A stretch of 64,000 bases of DNA from CALFER01 sp964472395 (lineage in GTDB: Bacteria; CSSED10-310; CALFER01), in NCBI GenBank assembly GCA_964472395.1, contig CAYYMM010000008.1:10678-74677 (forward strand), read 5' to 3'. Both the position numbers and the translations under genes were made by a program. Of this stretch, positions 20,401 through 28,045 are shown in pieces. The notes below the pieces were generated by a model. The model had not been told where the DNA came from. It did not search any database and saw only the letters and a list, made by a program, of their open reading frames with translations. The stretch's first letter is position 1; each line of letters opens with the position of its first letter.

Positions 20401-21092
20401 AGATCAGCGTCAACGGCGGTTCGACCTGGCAGACCGTCTGGAATTTCAGCGGCGGCACACTGGAACCTTCGCAATGGGAATATGTCGAGTACGACTTATC
20501 GCAGTGGGCAGCCAACCAGTCCAATGTGCAGCTTCGCTGGGGGATTTCCTCCGACAGTTATCTGACCTACTGCGGATGGAACATCGACGATGTCCTGGTC
20601 TGGGGCGAAGCTCCCGCGTCCGTCCCGACACCGACACCCCGTCCGACGTTTACACCGACTTCTACGCCGACTGTGACACCGACACCGACTCCGTCGGTTC
20701 CTCCGACCATGACACCGACCATGACACCGGTTCCAGGTCGCGGAATTCAGCTTCTTCTGAATGGGACAGTCTTCTCGGCTGATGATCTTTTCCACCTCGA
20801 AATGAATGTGGTGAATGATACGAGCAGCACAGTGGACGTCGATGTCTACGTATTGCTGGACGTTTACGGAGTCTATTTCTGCTGGCCGTCCTGGACCAAT
20901 CTCTCAACTGGTCTCGATTATCGGCAGTATCGGATCACGCCGCAGCAACTGCGTCACGAAGAGATCTTTCAGTTTGTGTGGCCGACAGTATCGGGATCGG
21001 CGGAAAATCTTCATTTCATCGGAGCCGCTTTCAACCAGGGATCCTTTGATATTTTCGGTGATCCCTCCATGGTGACATGGGGTTATCGCTGA
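17490..21092 (+). CDS. Second gingipain-like C25 cysteine peptidase (tandem paralogue)
   Basis: 1200 residues, ATG preceded by GAGGAGG. It is collinear with the previous gene through the propeptide, the protease domain, the beta-sandwich and the fibronectin-like domain, but has only one cleaved-adhesin-like module (about 890-1045; NMDSNPGWTYQGQWAWG) and no CARDB repeats. A short Thr/Pro linker (about 1048-1082) leads to the same type of C-terminal domain (about 1084-1200). Catalytic His438 and Cys471 are again 33 residues apart. The signal peptide spans about 1-30. The pair looks like an old tandem duplication followed by domain gain or loss. Two similar but not identical proteases may differ in specificity. 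Confidence 0.93.
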   Translation: MTQRYQRKLSSIALGLLILIQGIGAGAAWISLDGRTTVPSDLSTTLISSTLEQTVIDVRIPGMSLSSATDAAGDFTLVDLPGAGQLLEPGRPQLPAIRTFVAVPVDADVTLDITVLDERTVEDITVYPAQPQYKRSEPRPPFRIDADLYARDAAYPSQYARIADEGFMRDFRYVMVEITPVRFNPVEQTLLAADLEIHVRTQGGTTFGPERVYPAFDRLYREYLVNYDSLRTGNRNDPEPMLIIAADAFVSEMASFVEWKTKRGLAVTLVGTSTSGSTSTAVKNYIQNAYNTWNPKPVYILLVGDSNQINPLYGIGSCASDYKFTQLNGTDITPDVFISRLCAQNLGELQPQLDKIMHYETQPAEGQWLDKFTGISSSLTGGMGINDDARLNEIAARFQTHNPNAAVDRLYSSNGQGTTANIAAAVNNGRFWLAYCGHGDGTGWSGPVFTNSNVNALTNGYMTPFIMDVSCLNGGFDSSSDCFAERWMKGGTVGNARGAVGMYSSSTSTAWDPPAIMAWGVCYSVTGDSGGSIPGGHFRMGEMTYDGMMYMVSEIGSGSDAQEVMQQYVLFGDCSAFFRSDALIQPTVTHLPTAPLAPYPFQVTVTQGGTPIQNALVCAYKPGDVHETAMTNAQGIAVLDITPQTIGDMIITVSGQNLNPYEALVSVAPAGCGVILVDKEVYNCSDTIQISVFDADLNTSPTAINTATAQIVSTSDTVPETVELTETGVDTSEFSGMIMTSSSQSGPGYLRISHSDTITASYHDEVCDGAPADVTDMATADCQGPVISNILVSDLTTNSATITWTTSEMAEGSIVYGLSVPPGTQADETGTGMDHSITIEGLSDATVYFFQVVSRDAGGNETIDNAAGTYYFFITLEFTSIMEANMDSNPGWTYQGQWAWGDPAGNAGDPGTGHTGTNVVGYNLNGAYGNNLSLTYTTTTAFSCTESSHVYLGFWKWLGIEESQYDHANIQISVNGGSTWQTVWNFSGGTLEPSQWEYVEYDLSQWAANQSNVQLRWGISSDSYLTYCGWNIDDVLVWGEAPASVPTPTPRPTFTPTSTPTVTPTPTPSVPPTMTPTMTPVPGRGIQLLLNGTVFSADDLFHLEMNVVNDTSSTVDVDVYVLLDVYGVYFCWPSWTNLSTGLDYRQYRITPQQLRHEEIFQFVWPTVSGSAENLHFIGAAFNQGSFDIFGDPSMVTWGYR

Positions 21093-21117
21093 GCATAGCA
21101 AGTTCGACTGACGTTTT

Positions 21118-21153
21118 CGGCCGGAGTCCCATTCCAGGGATTCCGGCCGTTTT
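21118..21153 (+). terminator. Rho-independent terminator after the second C25 peptidase
   Basis: A 13-bp stem (21118-21130 with 21137-21149, one G-T pair), 6-base loop and TTTT tail, 25 bases after the stop codon. Confidence 0.85.
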
Positions 21154-21160
21154 CGTATGT

Positions 21161-21189
21161 TTGCATCATCTCCCGGTTTAACCTAGAAT
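21161..21189 (+). promoter_or_regulatory. Candidate promoter for the aldolase-kinase pair
   Basis: TTGCAT (21161-21166), 17 bases, TAGAAT (21184-21189), directly after the terminator and 50 bases before the aldolase start at 21239. The position between terminator and gene supports it; it was judged by eye. Confidence 0.45.
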
Positions 21190-21238
21190 CAATGCAACGA
21201 GCCGGTTTCGCCGGCGATCTGTCTACGAGGAACGTCAG

Positions 21239-22105
21239 ATGACATCTTTATTTGGACTGAAGAAGGAAATCGTCGAGGCCGGCCGCCGTGTTCATGCGAG
21301 GGGGTATGTGGCGGCGAATGACGGCAATATCAGTGTTCGAGTCGGACCGGACCGCATTCTGATCACGCCCACGGGAGTATCAAAGGGATTCATGTCCACC
21401 GAACAGATCGTTCTGTGCGACATGACAGGTAAATCCCTGACTCCCGGCCTGAAAACTTCATCGGAAGTCCGCATGCATCTGAAGGTGTATCAGCACCGTC
21501 CGGATGTGATGGGTATCGTGCATGCTCATCCGCCATATGCGACATCATTCGGGATTGCAGGCATCGCTCTGTCGCAGGCGATTCTGCCGGAGGTCATCAT
21601 CACACTCGGGGCTGTTCCGATTATCGAATACGGAACTCCAGGAACGGAAGAACTGGCGGAGCCTCTCGTCCCGCATTTATCTCAGTTTGATGCCTTCATC
21701 CTTCAGAATCACGGCGCTCTCACCCTCGGGAGCACCCTCAACGACGCGCTTTTCCGGATGGAGACCGTCGAGCATTTCGCGCAGATTGCTTTCATTTCCT
21801 CCATGCTCGGACGCATTCAGACATTACCGGAGACCGATGTCCGTAAACTGCTCGATCAGCGGCAGCGATACGGATTCAAATCCGAGTTTGAGCCTCGGGT
21901 CTGCTCGGAAAGCGAAGTCAGCTCCTTGCCGGATTGCGCATTCGTCGGTACCAACCAGACCGTACTCAGGCCGAGGCTCCCGGATATCGCCTCCACTTCG
22001 CAACCGGAGAACACTGCGTCCGCTCCCGGGTCCGATACGATTCACAGTGTTGTTGCGCGTATCGTCGCTCAGGTTCTCGATTCAATGACCGGGAGTTCGC
22101 ATTGA
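21239..22105 (+). CDS. Class II aldolase/adducin-family protein (fuculose-phosphate aldolase-like)
   Basis: 288 residues, ATG after GAGGAACG. Residues 1-215 form the class II aldolase fold. Zinc ligands are His95 and His97 (IVHAHPPYAT) and His158 (LQNHGALTLG); Glu76 (SSEVRMH) matches the catalytic Glu73 of FucA. NDGNISVRV (28-36) matches the phosphate-binding region. It should cleave or form a small sugar phosphate such as L-fuculose 1-phosphate or a methylthioribulose relative; the exact substrate is not decidable. The last 65 or so residues are an extra Pro/Ser-rich tail unlike the usual ending near 215-220. A protein kinase gene follows 38 bp downstream, so the tail may be regulatory. Confidence 0.85.
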   Translation: MTSLFGLKKEIVEAGRRVHARGYVAANDGNISVRVGPDRILITPTGVSKGFMSTEQIVLCDMTGKSLTPGLKTSSEVRMHLKVYQHRPDVMGIVHAHPPYATSFGIAGIALSQAILPEVIITLGAVPIIEYGTPGTEELAEPLVPHLSQFDAFILQNHGALTLGSTLNDALFRMETVEHFAQIAFISSMLGRIQTLPETDVRKLLDQRQRYGFKSEFEPRVCSESEVSSLPDCAFVGTNQTVLRPRLPDIASTSQPENTASAPGSDTIHSVVARIVAQVLDSMTGSSH

Positions 22106-22106
22106 T

Positions 22107-22141
22107 ACCGACCGGAGAACCGGTCGGTCAGCAGGACTGAC
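22107..22141 (+). promoter_or_regulatory. Hairpin pair around the kinase ribosome-binding site
   Basis: Two hairpins sit between the aldolase stop and the kinase ATG. The first is a 9-bp stem (22107-22115 with 22120-22128) with loop AGAA. The second is GTCAG/CTGAC (22127-22131 with 22137-22141), whose 5-base loop CAGGA contains the AGGA ribosome site, two bases before the ATG at 22144. They share two bases, so they compete. They could attenuate transcription or gate kinase translation. No T-run follows, so a terminator is less likely. Confidence 0.45.
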
Positions 22142-22143
22142 GT

Positions 22144-25100
22144 ATGGGCACGGATCAGATCACATCGTTCGGGAGATATGTCATCGAGAGTCTGATTGGG
22201 GTCGGAGGATCCGGGAGAGTGTATCGGGCATTCGATCCGGAGCGAAACCGGGTGGTCGCCTTGAAAGTGCTCAATGTGTCCGAACCGGATGACGATGCGA
22301 TATCAAAAATCCGGTTCCGTCGGGAATTCCAGGCTGCCTCGCAGCTGAATCACCCGCATCTGGTCAAGGTATATGACACGGGAACATATGAAGAGCGTGA
22401 GTATTTCACGATGGAGCTCATCGAGGGAGAGGATCTCGATCATCATCTCAACTCCTATGACGCGCATACCGATGGCAATCCGGACTTGAATCATCCCGAT
22501 CGACTGACGCATTTTCTGGACCTTTTAATACAGACTGCGGATGCGTTGAGCTATCTGCACGGTTTCATGTATGTGCATCGGGATCTGAAGCCGGGCAATG
22601 TTCTGATCCGTCGGGATTCGACGGTGAAGGTCACGGATTTCGGACTGATGAAACAACAGGGGTCGTCACAGATGACTCGCACCGGAGCGATTCTCGGAAC
22701 GGTGGAATACATGAGTCCCGAGCAGACCGTCACGACGCGGGTCGACTGTCGCTCGGATCTGTATTCGTTTGGTGTCATCGCGTTTAAGGTTTTTACAGGT
22801 ACTCTGCCGTTTTCGGGGAGTCTGATGCGACAACTCGTGGCGCGAACGCGCGAGGAAGCTCCAGATCCCCGTATTTACAATCCCAAAATCGATACTCAGA
22901 TCTGTCATTTCATCATGAAACTGTTAAAACGCAGACCCGAAGACCGCTTTGCCTCGGCCCGGGAGGTCTGGGATACGCTAATCCGGATTCGAGAGTCGAT
23001 TGCCGGGCAACATTCGACGAGCACATCCGTCACACAGGCCATCGAGCCCGTGTCGATTCTTGTGAATGATCCCGCATGCGTTGGTCGTGATTCCGCTATT
23101 TCGGAAATCAGACGATTGATCGAGATTCTTCGGCATGGCACCAAAGGTTCACTGATTCTGGTGCATGGTGACGCGGGAGTCGGCAAAACACGGTTGATCG
23201 ACGAGATCCGGACATTGGCGACTTTTCACAATATCATCTTTCAGCGCGGTACCTGTCGATCGCTCTCGGAAGACGCGATGGGGCCATGGATCGAGATGTT
23301 TCGAGGGTTCAGCGGAATTCTGTCGTCCTATTGCTCGGATGATTGTTCCAAACTGCACGATCAGCTGGAGAAAATGCTGGAAATGACCGGACGGTCGCCC
23401 GGCTCGAACGAAATCCAGCCGATGGCCGACGCTGTCCGCTACCAGTTCTTTGATCTCGCCAGCCGCTTTTTCATTGATGCCAGCCGGATCGTGCCGATGA
23501 TTTTACATCTCGAGGACGCGCATCTCGCACTTCCCGATGCGATGGAATTTCTGCAGTTTCTGACGCGCAGGGCGGTCTTTACTGATGACAGCGGAAGCAT
23601 GACGGATCAACCGGGGAAACTGATCCTGATCGTCACACACCGAGTGGCGGGCCTGACCTCAACACACGCGCTGAGCAAGCTGGAACGTCTGTTTGCCAAG
23701 CAGGATCGATTCCGCAGCATTCGACTCGAACCCCTCACCCGTGACCAATCCGATCAGTTCGTAAATGGGATGTTGACCGGAGAGATCGCCATTCCGGATT
23801 TTGGATCTCGGATTCACCGCATCGCCAATGGAAATCCTCTCTGCATCAGTGAATTCGTGCGTTTTCTTGTGTCTCGAGGTTCCATTCACAGGAGAGGTGT
23901 AGTGTGGGTGGAACAGGTAGAGGGCGACAGTGATCTGTATGATTTCCCCGTTCCGCCGTTGCCGGCTGCGGTGCTATCGGAGGTTCGGACTCTGCTCGAC
24001 GGGCTTCTTCCGGATGATCTCCGGATCGCGAATGCCGTCGCTGTTTTAGCACCGCCATCGTCTTTCGGGGATATACTGGCGACATCGGGACTGAGCGAGG
24101 AGTCGGGGCTTGATGCTCTCGATCGTCTGCTCGCTCGAGGGATTCTCCTGGAAGATCCCCGCAATGATGAACGTTTCGAGTTCAACTCGCCTTTTTTACC
24201 GCGAGGCTTGCTTGATTCGATGACGGCAGAGCCCCGGAGAGAGCTGCACCGGACGGCGATGAGCATTCCGGTGATGACGAGCATCGAGGCGGTGCGCCAT
24301 GCCATGCACGCAGATGATTCGCTCGCGAGTTCCATCTGGATCGATGCCATTCGGAATCTCATGCTTCAGGGATCCATCCCGACCGCCGCTCGCGTGGCTC
24401 ACAAGGCGTTGACCCTGATGTCTTCTGATGCGGTGGAGACCCGGCAGGTCCGGATCATGTTCGGTAAGTGTCTGACGATCATGAACCGATTCGATTCGGC
24501 TCGGGAGCTGTTCAGTTCAATCATCGAGCCGGGAGGAGTCGGGCACACCGATGAGATAGCCATGGAATGCGAAGCCAGAATCGGATTGGCCGAGATCGAG
24601 TCGGGGTTGGGCAACATCGATCGGGCAATCACGCATCTCGCGCCGATGATATCACGGATGGCGACGCTCGATCCCCTCCCCCGGATCGATCTACTTCAAA
24701 CGTCCGCCGTGCTTTCGATGTCGAAGGGGGATCTCGATGCGGCAGCGAGCGCACTAAATGTTTCGTCGGCCATGTGCATGCAAACCGGAGACCTTCCGCG
24801 AACCGCCCGTTCCCATCATCTTCAGGGGATGTTGTCGTTCTATCGGTCCGATTATGCGGCGGCTGCTGATTCCTATCGGCTTGCGATCGAAATCCGGACC
24901 GGGATCGGGGACGCACTGGGCATCGCCCAGACAAAATCCAACTGGGGAGTGATTCAAAAAATTGAGGACCGGTATGAAGAAGCGGCGGCGCTGTTTTCCG
25001 ATGCTGCGCGGATTGCCGAGCAGGCATGCGATGTCTCGAACTGGGCCCTGTATCTCCAGCATCTCGCCTCCATCCAGCTCAAACTCGGGGCGATCGATCA

Positions 25101-25749
25101 GTCGGTGAGCAACTATCGGAGAGCGCTGGCGATTTTCGAAGAGTCCCGCATGATGCCTCGCATCGCGATGTGTCTGAACAACCTGGGCAGCGCTCTGATG
25201 GATTCGCAGAAGCTGAGTGAATCGCTGACGATGTTCGTGCGGGCGTTGAGCATATACGAGCAACTTGGGCATCAACTCGCCCAGGCCGCATGCCTCGGGA
25301 ATATCTCCGTCACGCTGCTCGAACTCGACCAACTCGATCTCGCACAGGATTATCTGGATCGGGCTCGCGCAATCTACAACCAGATCGGCACCTCACCCGG
25401 ATATACCGAAGCAGAAATTCATCGGGTGCGCCTGTTGACCCGGATGAATCGGTTTGCAGAAGCGGAGGAAGCGCTTCGGTCGATCGATACCAAGATTCAT
25501 ATGGGGAGGATGACGACCGGATTGTACCATTTTGCGCAGGGAGAACTTGGAGCCGCCAGCGGAAAGGAAGCCATCATGGACCGATCGACGACCGAGCATC
25601 TCGAGATGGCGGTATCTAGTTTTCGGGAGGCCCGGCGACATGGATTCGCACAGATCGCCAGTATGAAACTCGGTCGATATCTGGTCGTATCGGGAATCGA
25701 TCGGGAACGCGGCGAGATGATTCTCGAGGAACTCAGGCAGGAGAGCTGA
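22144..25749 (+). CDS. Serine/threonine protein kinase fused to a STAND ATPase and TPRs
   Basis: 1201 residues. The kinase domain is about 10-285: GVGGSGRVYRAFD (P-loop), Lys41 in VALKVL, HRDLKPGN (His145-Asp147) and DFG (165-167), an active Hanks-type set; GTVEYMSPEQ forms the activation segment end. A linker leads to an AAA/STAND module (about 315-640) with Walker A GDAGVGKT (342-349) and an LHLEDAHLA Walker B. TPRs fill about 780-1190 (NWGVIQKIEDRYEEAAALF; CLNNLGSALMDSQKLSESL). No transmembrane segment is seen, so it should be cytoplasmic. This architecture is known from Myxococcota and other large-genome bacteria as signal-integrating regulators. The last 17 bases overlap the convergent protease gene. 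Confidence 0.92.
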   Translation: MGTDQITSFGRYVIESLIGVGGSGRVYRAFDPERNRVVALKVLNVSEPDDDAISKIRFRREFQAASQLNHPHLVKVYDTGTYEEREYFTMELIEGEDLDHHLNSYDAHTDGNPDLNHPDRLTHFLDLLIQTADALSYLHGFMYVHRDLKPGNVLIRRDSTVKVTDFGLMKQQGSSQMTRTGAILGTVEYMSPEQTVTTRVDCRSDLYSFGVIAFKVFTGTLPFSGSLMRQLVARTREEAPDPRIYNPKIDTQICHFIMKLLKRRPEDRFASAREVWDTLIRIRESIAGQHSTSTSVTQAIEPVSILVNDPACVGRDSAISEIRRLIEILRHGTKGSLILVHGDAGVGKTRLIDEIRTLATFHNIIFQRGTCRSLSEDAMGPWIEMFRGFSGILSSYCSDDCSKLHDQLEKMLEMTGRSPGSNEIQPMADAVRYQFFDLASRFFIDASRIVPMILHLEDAHLALPDAMEFLQFLTRRAVFTDDSGSMTDQPGKLILIVTHRVAGLTSTHALSKLERLFAKQDRFRSIRLEPLTRDQSDQFVNGMLTGEIAIPDFGSRIHRIANGNPLCISEFVRFLVSRGSIHRRGVVWVEQVEGDSDLYDFPVPPLPAAVLSEVRTLLDGLLPDDLRIANAVAVLAPPSSFGDILATSGLSEESGLDALDRLLARGILLEDPRNDERFEFNSPFLPRGLLDSMTAEPRRELHRTAMSIPVMTSIEAVRHAMHADDSLASSIWIDAIRNLMLQGSIPTAARVAHKALTLMSSDAVETRQVRIMFGKCLTIMNRFDSARELFSSIIEPGGVGHTDEIAMECEARIGLAEIESGLGNIDRAITHLAPMISRMATLDPLPRIDLLQTSAVLSMSKGDLDAAASALNVSSAMCMQTGDLPRTARSHHLQGMLSFYRSDYAAAADSYRLAIEIRTGIGDALGIAQTKSNWGVIQKIEDRYEEAAALFSDAARIAEQACDVSNWALYLQHLASIQLKLGAIDQSVSNYRRALAIFEESRMMPRIAMCLNNLGSALMDSQKLSESLTMFVRALSIYEQLGHQLAQAACLGNISVTLLELDQLDLAQDYLDRARAIYNQIGTSPGYTEAEIHRVRLLTRMNRFAEAEEALRSIDTKIHMGRMTTGLYHFAQGELGAASGKEAIMDRSTTEHLEMAVSSFREARRHGFAQIASMKLGRYLVVSGIDRERGEMILEELRQES

Positions 25750-26650
25750 CGAACTGCCCATTCGGCTTGATGTACAGACAGTCGTTCTGGTAATCGAAAA
25801 TGAGATTGAAACGGCACAGAAGTCCGGCTCCGATCACGCCATCAGCACCGGCCTGTTTGGAGCGCATTTCCGCCGGAGCGCTGAACGCCGTGACCTGCTC
25901 GAGTACAAATGATCCGATCTTGAGTCGGGTGATCCGGCAGGATTGGCCGTAAATATCCCCGCTGAGGCCTTTTCCGAGCAGCACCGGGGTTGCCTCGGAC
26001 GGCACGGGCACCTTCTGACCGGCACCGGTCAGCAGCACCACGGATTCGCGCGCCGCACTGTCGATATAGCATTCGAGCGGGATCGGGGGTCCGTCTCCGA
26101 TCGTCACCTCTATCCGGATCCAGGGAATAGCGTTATCCCTGAATACAAGCGGCAGTTTTTCCCAGGAAGTGTCCGGCGTCAGAGATCCCGGTTCATGCAG
26201 TCGCATCTCTGCGTGATCGTAGTCGATTTCGACGACCGAATGCCCCAGGATCGAAAATCCCACAACACCGTCCGACGGGAATCCCCTGAAGGCATCATTC
26301 TGAAGGACGATGATCTTCTGGTGGTTGAATGATTTGCCGCCGATTTGAAATGACATGGATTCCGCACAGAGGGACGATGACGCACTTCCGCCGCCGGCGC
26401 CGCCGATCCGGTAGGGCTTCGGATTGTCGAGCCGTATCGAGGTTCGTGCATCCGGATTGTAGATCAGCAGGCCATCATATCCCATTCCGGTATCGAGAAT
26501 CAGCTTCAGAGGGCCGGACGACCCGATTTCAGCCGGAAGAATGATTCTCCCCTGATCGATACTCAACCGGATTCGGCCAGCAGAATCTGCGCACATGGAC
26601 ACGCTTGCGCTCAGGATACAGATACAGGCTGCAAGAACAACGGGTCGCAT
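25733..26650 (-). CDS. Retropepsin-like aspartyl protease, exported
   Basis: 305 residues from ATG 26650, chosen for GGAGGAAA just upstream. A signal peptide covers 1-21 (VVLAACICILSASVSMCA). A first aspartyl motif LILDTGMGYDGLL lies near residue 50 and a second, degenerate ECYIDSAARESVVL, near 195. Both are expected in two-lobed bacterial retropepsin-like proteins. The strands GVVGFSILGHSVVEIDYDH and VIGAGLLCRFNLIFDYQ match the psi-loop and flap-like regions of each lobe. It probably acts in the periplasm; the substrate is unknown. It lies 20 bp after the MFS gene on the same strand, so it is likely co-transcribed with it, and its 3' end overlaps the convergent kinase gene by 17 bp. Confidence 0.82.
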   Translation of the reverse strand: MRPVVLAACICILSASVSMCADSAGRIRLSIDQGRIILPAEIGSSGPLKLILDTGMGYDGLLIYNPDARTSIRLDNPKPYRIGGAGGGSASSSLCAESMSFQIGGKSFNHQKIIVLQNDAFRGFPSDGVVGFSILGHSVVEIDYDHAEMRLHEPGSLTPDTSWEKLPLVFRDNAIPWIRIEVTIGDGPPIPLECYIDSAARESVVLLTGAGQKVPVPSEATPVLLGKGLSGDIYGQSCRITRLKIGSFVLEQVTAFSAPAEMRSKQAGADGVIGAGLLCRFNLIFDYQNDCLYIKPNGQFVSSPA

Positions 26651-26670
26651 CACATTTCCTCCGTCTGTCG

Positions 26671-27948
26671 TTATGGTGAGGGGCACGAGCGTTTATCATG
26701 CCAGATGTATGCGAGAAACGCCAGGGCGGCGAGGGCGGTCAGACCTACCGCGCTGGGTTCCCCGAGCCATTCCGCCAGGCTGCCTGCCATGAGCGACCCG
26801 ACCGGCATGGAACCGAAGAACACGAGTGAATAGACACTCATGACGCGGCCCCGAAGGTGATCCGGAGCATGCGTCTGGATGGTGGCGTTGGCCAGATTGA
26901 AGACGGTCATGATCGCCCAGCCGATCATGAGGAGCAGGATGAGCGCGATTGGGAGCCAGTCAAACAACGAGAAAACGATCAGGAGGATGGAGACGATCAC
27001 GCTGCTGACCGAGATCAGCCGCTCCCGGTCTTGAATTCGTCCCAGCAATGCGATCATGAATGCGCCGCAGAACGCACCCGCGCCGCGGGCTGACTGGAGC
27101 CAGCCGTTGGTCGCCGCGTCGCCTCCGAGGATGTTCACCGCCCAGGCCGGAAGCAGCGTCACGTAAGACATGCCGAACAGGCTGATGGTCCATGTCACGC
27201 CGATCAACCGACGGATCGTTCGATTCGTGACGATGTAACGGATTCCTTCCCGGAGATCCTGCAGGGCCGAAGTCCTGGAGATTCTGCGGGGAGCGGGCTG
27301 TAACCGCATCCGCCATAGGGCGAGCAGTATGGTCAGATAGGAGATGGCGTTGATGAGAAAACAGATGCCGGGTCCGGATGTGGCATACAGAATCCCCGCC
27401 ACGGCCGGACCGACCATCGTCGCAGAATTGAACATGATCGAGTTCAGCGCGATCCCGTTCGTGAGATCTTCCTTGCTGACCATCTCGAGAACAAACGAAT
27501 GCCGCGCCGGAGCATCGAATGCATTCCCGATGCCTCCGAGCAGGGCGATCACGAGAATATGGAATGGGGTTACGAGATTCGTGAGAGTGAGGATCGAGAG
27601 AACCAATGCCAGAATCATCATGTAGGCCTGAACGATCATGAGGAGCGTACGCCGCGGAACCCGATCGGAGACAACTCCGCCGTAGAGCATCAGAAACCAT
27701 GACGGAACGCCGGCGGCAAATCCGACGTACCCGAGATACGCCTGGGAGTTGGTGAGTTCGAAGATTAAAAACCCAAGTGCCGTGACCTGCATGAAGGTGC
27801 CGATCAGCGAGCCCATCTGTCCGACAAACCACAGACGATAGTTCGGATATCGCATGGCCGCGAAGGACTCTTTCCAGTCCCATTTGCGGATGCCGTTTCC
27901 CGCTCCCATCAGAACAGGATCCATGGATTGTTGGATTTGTCGAGGCAT
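26671..27948 (-). CDS. MFS transporter, enterobactin-exporter (EntS)-like family
   Basis: 425 residues with about twelve transmembrane helices. The N-terminal RYPNYRLWFVGQMGSLIGTFMQ and the loop SDRVPRRTLLM are typical of the EntS/MFS_3 group, which export siderophores, antibiotics or peptides. The start at 27948 is one of three possible Met codons (the others are residues 9 and 14). It is the first gene of a two-gene minus-strand operon with the aspartyl protease. Its substrate cannot be read from sequence. Confidence 0.87.
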   Translation of the reverse strand: MPRQIQQSMDPVLMGAGNGIRKWDWKESFAAMRYPNYRLWFVGQMGSLIGTFMQVTALGFLIFELTNSQAYLGYVGFAAGVPSWFLMLYGGVVSDRVPRRTLLMIVQAYMMILALVLSILTLTNLVTPFHILVIALLGGIGNAFDAPARHSFVLEMVSKEDLTNGIALNSIMFNSATMVGPAVAGILYATSGPGICFLINAISYLTILLALWRMRLQPAPRRISRTSALQDLREGIRYIVTNRTIRRLIGVTWTISLFGMSYVTLLPAWAVNILGGDAATNGWLQSARGAGAFCGAFMIALLGRIQDRERLISVSSVIVSILLIVFSLFDWLPIALILLLMIGWAIMTVFNLANATIQTHAPDHLRGRVMSVYSLVFFGSMPVGSLMAGSLAEWLGEPSAVGLTALAALAFLAYIWHDKRSCPSP

Positions 27949-28045
27949 GCGTTCGATCCCGGGAGTTCTCTCCCCTCCTCGGTCGCATCCTATTCCGAAA
28001 TCGCCTCAAGTCAAGGCTGAAAGCCGGATCGTTGTATGACCGCGT

